Source: WRAU01 sp964277385 (GTDB taxonomy: Bacteria; Pseudomonadota; Alphaproteobacteria; WRAU01; Hepatincolaceae). From it: a stretch of DNA of 64,000 bases. Position 1 is the first letter of the stretch. The number at the start of each line of letters is the position of its first letter. The notes beneath the pieces were generated by a model. That model had not been told where the DNA came from, ran no database searches, and was given only the letters and a program-made list of their open reading frames with translations. Below, piece after piece: positions 7,740 through 17,076 of this stretch. The translations under genes and the position numbers were made by a program. The DNA is taken from assembly GCA_964277385.1 (NCBI GenBank), contig OZ195520.1, positions 930,001 to 994,000 of the forward strand. The letters run 5' to 3'.

Positions 7740-9389
7740 ATGATTTTAACAAATTTAATATTGCCTTTAATTGTAATCGCATTAGGATTGATTATTGTTG
7801 AGCATAAAAAATATTTGTTTCTTTTTGCTGTATCATCTATTATTGTAACTGTATTTTTTATGATATCTTATACATTCAATGATAATTATAATGATATATT
7901 ATTCATAACCGATTTTATATATCCACAATATTCTATGGTATTGTTATTCTGTATTACTTTTATTATTGGAATGGTATTTGTTTTATCTCAAAAATATATT
8001 AATTATAAAGAAGTTGGTACTATTATACTTTATTTCCCATGCTCTATTGGTGTTTTGTTTGCTAATAGCTTTATTGAGTTAATAATTTACTGGGAACTTT
8101 TGAGTATAACCGCAACATTAGTTATTTTACAATCAAAACACAACGATAAAAAATATGTAGCACTTAAATATTTTGTTATTCATTCTCTTGGTGGAGTATT
8201 ATTAATAATTGGAGCAATTGATTATGTAAGAGTATTTTCTTCGGATATATTTCCTTCAGAGAATGCACTTAGCACAGGAAATTTAGGAAATATATTAATC
8301 TTAGCTGGTATATTGATAAATTTAGCTATCCCTCCTTTTTCTTCTTGGCTTATAGACGGATATTCTAAGTGTTCTCCTAATGCATCTATATTTTTATCTA
8401 TATTTACTACTAAATCAGCATTATTTATATTATTGAAATTATTTTATGGATCTGAATTATTAATATATATTGGAATTTTTATAGCTGTTTATGGGTTAAT
8501 TTTTTCGTTACTTGAAACCTCTATGAGAAGAATTTTATCTTTCTCTATTATTCATCAAATAGGAATTATCATAATTGCTATCTCTTCCTTTAAAACAGTT
8601 GATGGTTTCTTAATAACTTACATTTATGTAAGTGTTGTATATAAAATGATAGCATTTATATTAGCTGCTATTTTAATTAAAAGATATAACACTGATAATA
8701 TTTATAGGTTAAAAAATTCTATTAATTTAAAATCTATGTTGGGTATATCTATTATTATATCCTCATTACAAGCAATAGGATTACCAGCAACTGGTGGATT
8801 TGTAGTAAAAAATTATATCATTGATAATATATCTTTACTGTCTTTTCCTTGGTTAAATTATATTATGATGTTTTTACTTGCTGGAGCTGCCTTAAATATT
8901 GGTGTAAGAATTCCTTATTATTTAATTAATTTAAAAAGTACATCAAATAAAATTATTTTAGATAATCCTTCAAAATATTTGATATTTTTTACTTTAGTTA
9001 TATTATTACAATCAATATTTGTAAATAATGGCCTACAATATTTTACATTATCTTACATATTACATTCTTTAGAATTTATTGCCCTTGGAATTGTGTTGTT
9101 TATTCTTTCATTGTTTTTAATAAGTAATAAAGAAAAAAAAGTAAATGTAATGATTCATAATTTTAAATCTATATGTGCTTCTACAACCGTTTATTTACTA
9201 AGATTTATGAGTAGTGAAAAGCCAATGAAAAATCTTCATTATTATAGTTCTACTTTTTATTTTAAATTTGTAGCATTAATAAAAGCAACAACAAATCTTT
9301 CTTCAAGAAACATGATTACTTGGACTTTGATACTATTTATAGTGTTATATATTTCTTTAAGATTTTATCAATTTAATTTTAACGAGTAA
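7740..9389 (+). CDS. Third D-type (MrpD-like) antiporter subunit, divergent
   Basis: 549 residues, same superfamily but more diverged. The TM5 glutamate is kept (LIIYWELLSITATLV), and the TM7 region keeps a lysine (TTKSALFILLK). The usual HAxxK helix is altered to YVSVVYKMIAFILAA, so a canonical histidine appears lost. The GLPATGGFVVKNYI motif of the C-terminal half is present. An extra C-terminal helix follows a polar loop. It is the last gene of the operon. Divergence suggests a specialised or partly structural role in the complex; that is inference. Confidence 0.82.
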   Translation: MILTNLILPLIVIALGLIIVEHKKYLFLFAVSSIIVTVFFMISYTFNDNYNDILFITDFIYPQYSMVLLFCITFIIGMVFVLSQKYINYKEVGTIILYFPCSIGVLFANSFIELIIYWELLSITATLVILQSKHNDKKYVALKYFVIHSLGGVLLIIGAIDYVRVFSSDIFPSENALSTGNLGNILILAGILINLAIPPFSSWLIDGYSKCSPNASIFLSIFTTKSALFILLKLFYGSELLIYIGIFIAVYGLIFSLLETSMRRILSFSIIHQIGIIIIAISSFKTVDGFLITYIYVSVVYKMIAFILAAILIKRYNTDNIYRLKNSINLKSMLGISIIISSLQAIGLPATGGFVVKNYIIDNISLLSFPWLNYIMMFLLAGAALNIGVRIPYYLINLKSTSNKIILDNPSKYLIFFTLVILLQSIFVNNGLQYFTLSYILHSLEFIALGIVLFILSLFLISNKEKKVNVMIHNFKSICASTTVYLLRFMSSEKPMKNLHYYSSTFYFKFVALIKATTNLSSRNMITWTLILFIVLYISLRFYQFNFNE

Positions 9390-9852
9390 ATATCAATTAC
9401 TCGTAAGTTTATTATTGAATAATGAAACATTAACAACTACTTCAGATATGATTATAAGTTAATTTTAGTTATGATACCTCTGAAGGTATGTAGATGTGTA
9501 TCTGAAAAATTATAGTTTAAAAATGAGAAAGAGATAGTTTTATATATGTTTGTCAAATTTTTAATTATTATTAAGGTATATAGTAGGGGTAATTATGTTT
9601 AATTTTTCAAAATATAAGAAGGGTTGCTTTAGGTAAAAATTGTAAATTAAAATTATTAGATTTTTTGAATACTATTGTAACTTACGACAATTATAATTTT
9701 CTATTTATATAATGAACTTGATTTTACTAGGAGCAATTTATATAATAATCAAAAAAATTTATAGTTATTTCTCATTTAAAACATATTTTCTTATTTGCCT
9801 AAAAATAGTTTTATTTTGTATATAATTGTTTAAAATCTTACCATTAACAATA
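9390..9852. other. Intergenic region between convergent operons
   Basis: I see no gene here. It contains a short hairpin, ATACCT-CTGA-AGGTAT, at about 9470-9486. It also holds one copy of an AT-rich dispersed motif, GTTTTATTTTGTATATAATT, at 9808-9827, related to copies in the 19.1-19.3 kb gap and near 51.5 kb (see that entry). Confidence 0.4.
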
Positions 9853-9853
9853 C

Positions 9854-9886
9854 AAGGGATAATCTTTATAATTATCCCTTTGTTTT
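9854..9886. terminator. Convergent (bidirectional) hairpin terminator
   Basis: The 10-bp arms AAGGGATAAT (9854-9863) and ATTATCCCTT (9871-9880) are exact complements around a 7-nt loop, followed by TGTTTT on the plus strand. The hairpin lies 16-50 bases beyond the stop of the minus-strand ptsG and well downstream of the plus-strand Mrp operon, as expected for a terminator shared by convergent units. Confidence 0.7.
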
Positions 9887-9902
9887 AGAATAAAAAATAT
9901 AA

Positions 9903-11366
9903 TTAAATTTTTCTTATATATCTTTCCATATCTTTTCTTAAAGTATCACTTCTAGGACCAAAAATAGCTTGAACATTATTACCAACTACAATACAACCTT
10001 TTGCACCTAGATTTTTAAGCTCCTCTTGATTAACTTTTTTTACATCAACAACAGAAATTCTTAATCTAGTTATACATGCCTCCAAACTACTTATATTTTC
10101 TGCTCCACCATAAGCTAAAACAAGTTTTTCACCCATTTCTAAATTTTCAGATGATAAATTTGAAATAGATTTACTTGTAGAACTACCTTCTATTGCTTTT
10201 AATAAATCTTCTCTACCTGGAGTTTTCAAATTCATAGTTTTAATTAAAACACTAAAGATAGAAAAATAAACAAAGAAATATCCAATACCAATAGGAATTA
10301 TCGCCCAAGCATTAGTCGATCTAGAATATAATAAAATATAATCGGTTAAACCATGAGAAAATGTTGTCCCGTGTTTAATTGTTAAAAGCTCTGTCCATAA
10401 ATAACAGCTAGAAGCTAACAATATATGTATACAATATAAAATAGGAGCAACAAAAAGAAATGAAAACTCTATTGGTTCTGTAATTCCAGTTAAAAAAGAA
10501 GTTAAAGAAGCTGGTATCATTAAAGAAGCTACAATTTTTCTATTTTCAGGTTTTGCAGTATATACCATAGCCATAGCAGCACCTGGTAAACCATACATTT
10601 TAAAAATATAAGCACCAGCTAAATGCCCTGCTGTTTTATCTCCAGCTAAATATCTAGGAATTTCTCCTCTTAGAACTTCTCCTGTTGCAGGATCATTATA
10701 GCTACCGATTTCAAAGAAAAATGGAACATTCCAAATATGATGTAAACCTGTTGGAATTAATAATCTTTCAATAAATTCAAAAAAAGGAAAAGCTATAAGA
10801 GGATTTTCATAAGCCGCCCAATCTGAGGCTATTTGAATACCATATCCAAGAGGCTTCCAAATAAATACAAAAGCAATAGCTAAAACAAAAGAACTTAAAC
10901 AAGTTACAATTGGAACAAACCTACGACCAGAAAAAAATCCTAACCATTCTGGTAGTTCAATATCGCTATATCTGTTATGACAAAATGCAGTTAAAAATCC
11001 TATGGCAATACCACCAAGCACACCAACATCAATACTTTTAATACCCAAAATATTTTTTGTTTCCATACCTATGTGTGGTGCCATAACTCCCATTGTAGCT
11101 AAAAACACATAATAACCACAAATAGAAGCAAGAGCAGCCACACCATCCATCTTAGTAAATGCAATAGTTGTGGCAACCGCAAATAATAAAGCCATAATTG
11201 TAAAAATTGCTCCACCTGCTGCAGCCATCATTTCGGATAGCCAAGAAGGAAGAAACCATAAATTAGCAGAACCAATACCTAACAATATACCTGCGACTGG
11301 TAAAACAGCAACAGGTAACATAAACGCTTGTCCTACTTTCTGTAAATTAGAAAAAATTGAACCCAT
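9903..11366 (-). CDS. ptsG: PTS glucose-specific transporter subunit IIBC (PtsG)
   Basis: Inner-membrane permease that imports and phosphorylates glucose with phosphate from HPr/EIIA. Its 487 residues match the E. coli PtsG layout from end to end: EIIC membrane domain at residues about 1-390 (FANLQKVG-like N-terminus, GLHHIWNVPFF, the substrate-site motif GITEPIEFSF, linker LKTPGRED), then EIIB with the phosphorylated cysteine C431 in EACITRLR and the end QAIFGPRSDTLRKDME. No EIIA, HPr or EI gene lies in the window. It is a monocistronic minus-strand gene. Close gammaproteobacterial PtsG likeness in an apparent alphaproteobacterium suggests horizontal origin. Specificity for glucose versus another hexose is inferred from the family. 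Confidence 0.9.
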   Translation of the reverse strand: MGSIFSNLQKVGQAFMLPVAVLPVAGILLGIGSANLWFLPSWLSEMMAAAGGAIFTIMALLFAVATTIAFTKMDGVAALASICGYYVFLATMGVMAPHIGMETKNILGIKSIDVGVLGGIAIGFLTAFCHNRYSDIELPEWLGFFSGRRFVPIVTCLSSFVLAIAFVFIWKPLGYGIQIASDWAAYENPLIAFPFFEFIERLLIPTGLHHIWNVPFFFEIGSYNDPATGEVLRGEIPRYLAGDKTAGHLAGAYIFKMYGLPGAAMAMVYTAKPENRKIVASLMIPASLTSFLTGITEPIEFSFLFVAPILYCIHILLASSCYLWTELLTIKHGTTFSHGLTDYILLYSRSTNAWAIIPIGIGYFFVYFSIFSVLIKTMNLKTPGREDLLKAIEGSSTSKSISNLSSENLEMGEKLVLAYGGAENISSLEACITRLRISVVDVKKVNQEELKNLGAKGCIVVGNNVQAIFGPRSDTLRKDMERYIRKI

Positions 11367-11477
11367 TGTAACCTCTTAAATTTTTATTATAATATTAAGA
11401 CTGTTAGCAAATAACACCCACTAAATTATAACATATTATTACATAATAATACAAATAAGTTTTAGTATTAGAAATAT

Positions 11478-12548
11478 TTATCGTAAAAAATCAGAACTTT
11501 CTTTAATTAAATTAGAGGCTTTAATGTTATAAAATATGATATTTTCGTAATTTACAGTATCAGGAATTTTTTCTTTAATAGAAAAATACATTTTATTAGA
11601 ACTTACATCCTTATGAATAGGAATCTCATATGATGTTTTAGCAATATAATTTTGAATATCTTTTGATAATAAAAATTTTACATATTCTAGAGCAATCTCT
11701 TTGTTACTTGAGTCATTTAAAATACCAATAGTAGCTAAATTTATGGGAATAGAATTTTCTTGAAGATCATTTGCTATATTTTGATTATTTTCGTCAAAAT
11801 TATCAATTCTGTCATACTCAAAACTTAAAGATTTTGCCAAATATTTTTCGGTTTTATTTTTAGAGTTTAACATTAAACCTAAATCAGAACCATTTGCGAA
11901 TGTGTATGCAGAATCTCCCTTGGCAACTTTTCTTAGGGAATATCTATCATTACCTTTTGGTTTTTCTAAAATATTATTAGATAAGTTTAATAGCCATCTT
12001 TTTACTTGTTTTTCATCATAATTTTTCAAATAATGTGCAACCAATTCTCTGTTATATTTATTTAAAAATGTTCTTTGAGATGTTGTTATTTTATTTGGGA
12101 AAATATCCATATAAGAACTATATTCTAAGTTAAATATATCCGATTGTATAATATTGTTATTATAAACTAACAATCTTGGATTTACAGAAATTGGAATAAG
12201 AAAATCTTTTTTATCTTGATAACCCTCAGGAATGATTTCTTTTATAAAAGAATCATCTATTTTTTGCAAATATCCAGATTCTCTAATAAAAACCATTCCA
12301 TACAAGGTAGATCCGATTACCATATCTACTTTGCTTCTTATCTCTTGATCGCTTAGTTGATTTAAAAATTTATCTTCAGAAAAATTAACTACCGAAATAA
12401 CTACTCCTGTTTTTTTATAGAACATTTTATTAATTGTTTCTATCATAGGAATATATTTATACGAATAAATTAATAATTCTTTTTCTTTTGCATTTAATTG
12501 AAAAGGTAAAACAATAAATAAAAATAAAATCAATAATTTTTTATTCAT
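11478..12548 (-). CDS. Periplasmic substrate-binding protein, FbpA/FutA (ferric iron) type
   Basis: 356 residues with an N-terminal signal peptide (KKLLILFLFIVLPFQLNAKE). The mature start LLIYSYKYIPMIETINKMF plus KKTGVVISVV fits the iron-type family 1 binding proteins (pattern 'vYS-R ... F-kkTGI-v'). The later KVAKGDSAYTFANGSDLGLM and INLATIGILNDSSNKEIALE correspond to family regions near the ligand site and the 'N-K-A--ll-fll' helix. The paired tyrosines that bind iron in FbpA are not obvious, so the ligand is uncertain. It follows glyS by seven bases and is probably co-transcribed with glyQS. No ABC permease or ATPase gene lies nearby, so any partners are elsewhere. Confidence 0.72.
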   Translation of the reverse strand: MNKKLLILFLFIVLPFQLNAKEKELLIYSYKYIPMIETINKMFYKKTGVVISVVNFSEDKFLNQLSDQEIRSKVDMVIGSTLYGMVFIRESGYLQKIDDSFIKEIIPEGYQDKKDFLIPISVNPRLLVYNNNIIQSDIFNLEYSSYMDIFPNKITTSQRTFLNKYNRELVAHYLKNYDEKQVKRWLLNLSNNILEKPKGNDRYSLRKVAKGDSAYTFANGSDLGLMLNSKNKTEKYLAKSLSFEYDRIDNFDENNQNIANDLQENSIPINLATIGILNDSSNKEIALEYVKFLLSKDIQNYIAKTSYEIPIHKDVSSNKMYFSIKEKIPDTVNYENIIFYNIKASNLIKESSDFLR

Positions 12549-12555
12549 GAAAATT

Positions 12556-14511
12556 CTAAAATTTTAAAACATTATCACACATACTTAATATTAGCTCTAA
12601 TAACTTAATCCTATTGTTTTTTATTTCAACACTTTCAGAGTCATTAATTTGAATATTATCTAAAAAAGCATCTAATGGATTTTTCAGTTTAGCAATATTT
12701 TTAACATTTTGAGATATATCAAAAGAAATATCTTTTTGAATCTCTTTAAAAATTTCAAATAGATCTTGTTCTAAGCTATTTGTAAAGAAACTTTCATTTA
12801 TCTCAAAAGTAGAAATTTTTTGAGATCTTAAAATATTAGAAACTCTTTTATGTAAAGCTGTTAACTTAATTCCTTCTTCTGTTTTCAATAAAGAATCTAT
12901 CTGTTTTATAGCAACAATTACCGATAAAATATTAAATTCATTAGTTTTTAGTTGTTTAAGATTATTTTTGATAACTTCAACTGAATATTCTGAAGATAGA
13001 TAAACCTCGATTCTTTCTGCTAAAAATTCTCTTAAATCTGATGAAATATAATGAGATAAATCAACATCCAATTCAAATTGTTCTATGATTCTAATTATAC
13101 CAATAGCAGAGCGTCTTAGTGCAAAAGGATCTTTAGAACCGCTTGGTTTTTTCCCAATGTTAAAAAATCCAATTAAAGTATCCAGTTTATCTAAAAATGC
13201 TAATTTAGCCCCTAATAAATTTTCTGGCAAACTATCACTTGGACCTTGTGGTTTATATTGATTTTTTATAGCAAGAGCTATTTCTTCAACCACATTTTCT
13301 GATTTAGCGTAGTAATATCCCATTATTCCTTGCAATTCAGGAATTTCAAATACCACCTCACTACACAAATCAGATTTATATATGTCACACAACTCGGATT
13401 GATCTTCTTTAAAAATATCACCAAATAATTTTTTAACTCTTTGAGTTTTATCATAAATTGACCCTAAACCTTCAAAAAAGTTAATGTTTTTTAGTTTTTT
13501 AGCTTTATCTTTTAAAGATAATTTCAAATCATTATTATAAAAAAACAAACCATCTTCTAATCTTGCTTGTAGAACCTTATTATTACCAGCAATTATAGTT
13601 TCACCTTTATCTGTAGATTTTAGGTTAGATACAATAACATATTTATTATAAAGGCTACTATCTTTACTAATTAAATTAATGTATCTTTGATTCTTAACAA
13701 TAATTTCTATTAAAAGCTCCTTTGGTAAAAACATATATTTTTGCGGAATTTCAGCAACTAATACCTCTGGATATTCTACCAAATAGCAAATTTCTTCAAA
13801 TAAAGATTCATTAAAATAGTAATCTACATCATATTGTTTTGAAATTTTTTGTACTTTTTCTAAAATAATGTTTTTTCTTTCTACTGCATCTAAAACAACA
13901 AAATTATTTTTTAGCTCCTCAAAATAATTACTTATAGATTCTACAACAATATTTTGTTTTCCTAAAAATCTATGTCCCTTTGTAGTATTAGCAGAACTAA
14001 CCCCTGCAAAACTAAAATCTAACACTTCATCATCAAAAAAAGATAACAAACCTCTAATTGGTCTCGCCCAATATACTTTTGTATCATTCCATTTCATAGA
14101 TTTTTTAAACTTCATTTTTTGCAAAACATTAAGAATTACATTTACCATAATGGTTTTAACCTTACCACCTTTTGTAATCTTTTGGTAAAAATAAAATTCC
14201 CCTTTAGAAGTATCTTTTTTTATACAATCTTCTAGTTTTAAAGAGTATGTTTTTAAGAATCCGTCAATAGCCTTAGAATTAGCATCAACTCTAGGACCTT
14301 TTTTTTCTTCAACTTTATCTGGTATTTGCTCTATACATCCATCCAAAAAAACTGTTAATCTTCTTGGAGTTGAAAAAACATTTATAGACGAAAATACGAT
14401 TCCTCTTTCATTACATATATCTTTAAATAAAGATTCCATATCTTTTTGTGCTTGTAACTGTAATGAACTTGGAATTTCTTCTGTTAGTAATTCAAATAAA
14501 AATTTAGCCAT
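12556..14511 (-). CDS. glyS: Glycyl-tRNA synthetase beta subunit
   Basis: Beta subunit of the bacterial alpha2beta2 GlyRS; it binds tRNA(Gly), while the alpha subunit makes glycyl-adenylate. 651 residues, slightly shorter than E. coli GlyS (689). The start AKFLFELLTEEIPSS is the canonical N-terminus. Internal landmarks are WARPIRGLL, KFLGKQ-like RFLGKQN, LPKELLIEIIVKNQRYI, LARL-like QARLEDGLFFY, and the HD-like segment KLAFLDKLDTLIGFF with GSKDPFALRRSAIGIIRII. It lies 36 bases downstream of glyQ in one operon. No defects seen. Confidence 0.96.
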   Translation of the reverse strand: MAKFLFELLTEEIPSSLQLQAQKDMESLFKDICNERGIVFSSINVFSTPRRLTVFLDGCIEQIPDKVEEKKGPRVDANSKAIDGFLKTYSLKLEDCIKKDTSKGEFYFYQKITKGGKVKTIMVNVILNVLQKMKFKKSMKWNDTKVYWARPIRGLLSFFDDEVLDFSFAGVSSANTTKGHRFLGKQNIVVESISNYFEELKNNFVVLDAVERKNIILEKVQKISKQYDVDYYFNESLFEEICYLVEYPEVLVAEIPQKYMFLPKELLIEIIVKNQRYINLISKDSSLYNKYVIVSNLKSTDKGETIIAGNNKVLQARLEDGLFFYNNDLKLSLKDKAKKLKNINFFEGLGSIYDKTQRVKKLFGDIFKEDQSELCDIYKSDLCSEVVFEIPELQGIMGYYYAKSENVVEEIALAIKNQYKPQGPSDSLPENLLGAKLAFLDKLDTLIGFFNIGKKPSGSKDPFALRRSAIGIIRIIEQFELDVDLSHYISSDLREFLAERIEVYLSSEYSVEVIKNNLKQLKTNEFNILSVIVAIKQIDSLLKTEEGIKLTALHKRVSNILRSQKISTFEINESFFTNSLEQDLFEIFKEIQKDISFDISQNVKNIAKLKNPLDAFLDNIQINDSESVEIKNNRIKLLELILSMCDNVLKF

Positions 14512-14547
14512 TAAATATAGTATTCCTTAAATAAAAATTAAAATATT

Positions 14548-15414
14548 TTATTTATTTTGAGATTCAACATAAGCATGACAACAGCTTTTCACTAAATCTC
14601 TAATTTTATTGATGTATAATGCTCTTTCATTTACTCCCAAAGATCCTCTTGCGTCTAAAATATTAAATAAATTAGAAGCCTTAACAGCATGATGATAAGC
14701 CGGATAAATTAATTTTTTTTGAATTAATTTATCACATTCTTTTTGCATCATTTCAAATTGATCAAATAAATATTTTACATTTGCATATTCAAAATTATAA
14801 GAAGAAAATTCTTTTTCACTTTGCAAATAAACGTCGCCATAAGTAATTCCAGATTGAGCATTCCAAGGCATTTCATAAACATTATCATATCCTAGAATAT
14901 ACATCGCTATTCTTTCTAATCCATAAGTAATTTCAGCTGGAATTTGATTGCATTCCAAACCACCTACTTGCTGAAAATAAGTAAATTGCGTAATTTCCAT
15001 TCCATCACACCATACTTCCCAACCTAATCCCCATGCTCCAAGAGTTGGGCTTTCCCAGTCATCTTCTACAAACCTAATATCATGCAGATTCGTATTTATT
15101 CCTAAATGTTCTAGACTTTTTAAATATAAATCTTGTATGTTTTCAGGAGCTGGTTTCATTAAAACTTGAAATTGAAAATAATGTGATAATCTATTGGGAC
15201 TTTCCCCGTATCTCCCATCTGTTGGTCTTCTTGATGGTTGCACATAAGCGACATTCCAAGGTTTGCTATCTAATGATCTAATTGCTGTTGCTGGGTGAAA
15301 TGTTCCAGCTCCCATTTCAAGATCATAAGGACTTAAAAAACAACAACCTTGAGAAGACCAAAATTCTTGAAGTTTTAAAATCACAGTATAAAAATCCCTT
15401 ATTTTTTCAGTCAT
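14548..15414 (-). CDS. glyQ: Glycyl-tRNA synthetase alpha subunit
   Basis: Class II catalytic subunit, 288 residues (E. coli 303). Highly conserved: LQEFWSSQGCCFLSPYDLEM, the motif-2 region YVQPSRRPTDGRYGESPNRL, and VEDDWESPTLGAWGLGWEVW followed by GMEITQFTYFQQVGG. First gene of the minus-strand glyQ-glyS-binding-protein unit; the start region is divergent to psd, so the 95-bp spacer must hold both promoters. The two-subunit GlyRS is the normal form in most alphaproteobacteria. Confidence 0.97.
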   Translation of the reverse strand: MTEKIRDFYTVILKLQEFWSSQGCCFLSPYDLEMGAGTFHPATAIRSLDSKPWNVAYVQPSRRPTDGRYGESPNRLSHYFQFQVLMKPAPENIQDLYLKSLEHLGINTNLHDIRFVEDDWESPTLGAWGLGWEVWCDGMEITQFTYFQQVGGLECNQIPAEITYGLERIAMYILGYDNVYEMPWNAQSGITYGDVYLQSEKEFSSYNFEYANVKYLFDQFEMMQKECDKLIQKKLIYPAYHHAVKASNLFNILDARGSLGVNERALYINKIRDLVKSCCHAYVESQNK

Positions 15415-15509
15415 TTATATTCCTTTAAAAAAAAATTATGTATATCTAATAACTTATACTATATAATATGAATTAATTGTTAAAAATACAAATATATTTT
15501 GAGGTTTAA

Positions 15510-16208
15510 ATGGATATTAAATTACCTAAAATTGCCCATGAAGGCAATATTTTTATTATAATCTTCACTGCAATTACTTTGGTTTTATTTTTAATTTCTT
15601 CTGTACTAGGTATTTTAGGACTTATACTTACTGTTTGGTGTGTTTCATTTTTTAGAGATCCTGAAAGAGTGACCCCCCAAAATGATTCTCTAATTATAGC
15701 TCCTGCTGATGGTAAAATCATAAAAATAGAAAAGGTTATTCCTCCTGCAGAACTAGAAATATCCGAAGAAATGACAAAAATATCTATTTTTATGAATGTA
15801 TTCAATGTTCATGTAAACAGAACTCCTTGCTCTGGTCATATAGAAAAAATTATATATTATCCTGGTAAGTTTCTAAATGCCTCACTAGATAAAGCTAGCA
15901 TAGATAACGAAAGGCAATCATTCCTAATGACAACTAAAAATGGAAATAAAATTGCTTTTGTGCAAATAGCTGGTTTGGTTGCTAGAAGAATCGTTAAATT
16001 TATAGAAGAAGATACGAGTGTTACTGTAGGTGAAAAAGTTGGATTAATTAGATTTGGTAGTCGTGTAGATATATATCTGCCTTCTAATGTTACTCCTTTA
16101 GTTGCAGTAGGTCAATCTACCCTTGCTGGAGAAACAATACTTGCTGATTTTGAGTATAAAGGAGAAGCAATGGATTATCAAATAAAAGATAGAGCGAAAT
16201 CTCATTAA
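15510..16208 (+). CDS. psd: Phosphatidylserine decarboxylase proenzyme (short type)
   Basis: Makes phosphatidylethanolamine from phosphatidylserine in the inner membrane. 232 residues, the short family found in many alphaproteobacteria. Two N-terminal helices (about 12-45) are followed by FFRDPER, the catalytic-triad region IAPADGK (D66) and NVFNVHVNR (H101). The self-cleavage site is RFGSRVDI: cleavage between G183 and S184 turns the serine into the pyruvoyl cofactor. All required residues are present. It starts 95 bases from the divergent glyQ and sits 13 bases before pssA, which supplies its substrate. Confidence 0.95.
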   Translation: MDIKLPKIAHEGNIFIIIFTAITLVLFLISSVLGILGLILTVWCVSFFRDPERVTPQNDSLIIAPADGKIIKIEKVIPPAELEISEEMTKISIFMNVFNVHVNRTPCSGHIEKIIYYPGKFLNASLDKASIDNERQSFLMTTKNGNKIAFVQIAGLVARRIVKFIEEDTSVTVGEKVGLIRFGSRVDIYLPSNVTPLVAVGQSTLAGETILADFEYKGEAMDYQIKDRAKSH

Positions 16209-16221
16209 GAGTTTATAGCCA

Positions 16222-16965
16222 ATGGAAAAAAAATTACACATATATAAGGCATTACCTAGTTTATTCACTATTTCTGCCTTTATTTTCGGGTTTAATGCTA
16301 TTCTGCTAGCTATAAATGGACAAATTAAAAGTGCCATTATATTTATTCTAATCTCTTCTTTGTTAGATTTGGTAGATGGAAGAATAGCTAGATTATTAGG
16401 TTCTTCTAGTAAGTTCGGTGCAGAGCTGGATTCTCTAAGTGATATGGTTTGCTTTGGTGTTGCTACATCTTTAATAGTTCTATTTTATACAGAATCTTCA
16501 AGCAAGTTTCTTTACATGAGTATCATATTTTTTTCTATCTCTTCTTTAATTAGGCTAGCTAGATTTAATTTAGATATTGAACCTCCTGCTTACGCAGAAT
16601 CCTTTTTTATTGGAGTCCCTACTCCAGCAGGTTTTTTCTTAGGTATTTTACCTATTTCAATTGATTTTGCTTGGAATTATGAAATTACAGTTTCTTATTA
16701 TTCAATATATTTATTTGTTATTGGATTTTTAATGATATCTAACATACCAACCCCATCTACTAAAAGTTTAAAGATTTCAAAATCTTATTTACCATTAATA
16801 ATGGGAGTTATAACATTACTTTTGGTATCGGTATTTATGTACCCTTGGGCTGTTATGTCATGTTTTGGTGTATTTTATCTAATAAGCATATTGTTTTGTA
16901 TAATAGTTATTGGTAAAAATAAAAAAAAATATAAAGAAGAAAATAAGATATTAATAAAAAAATAA
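16222..16965 (+). CDS. pssA: CDP-diacylglycerol-serine O-phosphatidyltransferase
   Basis: Forms phosphatidylserine from CDP-diacylglycerol and serine in the inner membrane. 247 residues with about eight helices. The complete CDP-alcohol phosphatidyltransferase motif is visible: D52-G53-x2-A56-R57-x8-G66-x3-D70-x3-D74. It is the type II (integral membrane) enzyme. Thirteen bases after psd, so the operon encodes both steps to phosphatidylethanolamine. The tail is rich in lysine. Confidence 0.95.
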   Translation: MEKKLHIYKALPSLFTISAFIFGFNAILLAINGQIKSAIIFILISSLLDLVDGRIARLLGSSSKFGAELDSLSDMVCFGVATSLIVLFYTESSSKFLYMSIIFFSISSLIRLARFNLDIEPPAYAESFFIGVPTPAGFFLGILPISIDFAWNYEITVSYYSIYLFVIGFLMISNIPTPSTKSLKISKSYLPLIMGVITLLLVSVFMYPWAVMSCFGVFYLISILFCIIVIGKNKKKYKEENKILIKK

Positions 16966-17076
16966 TAATGCTTTTAATTTAAAAATATGATAGCATTGTC
17001 CTGTAGTTCAATTATATTGAAGAGTACAATTGGCTTTATTGTATTTGTGTGTTTTTTTTACTTTTTAGGAGTTATA

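Noticed and set aside
16990..17040. A tRNA-like string (GTAGTTCAATT) downstream of pssA.
   Set aside because: No acceptor stem, anticodon arm or TPsiC sequence can be formed around it.
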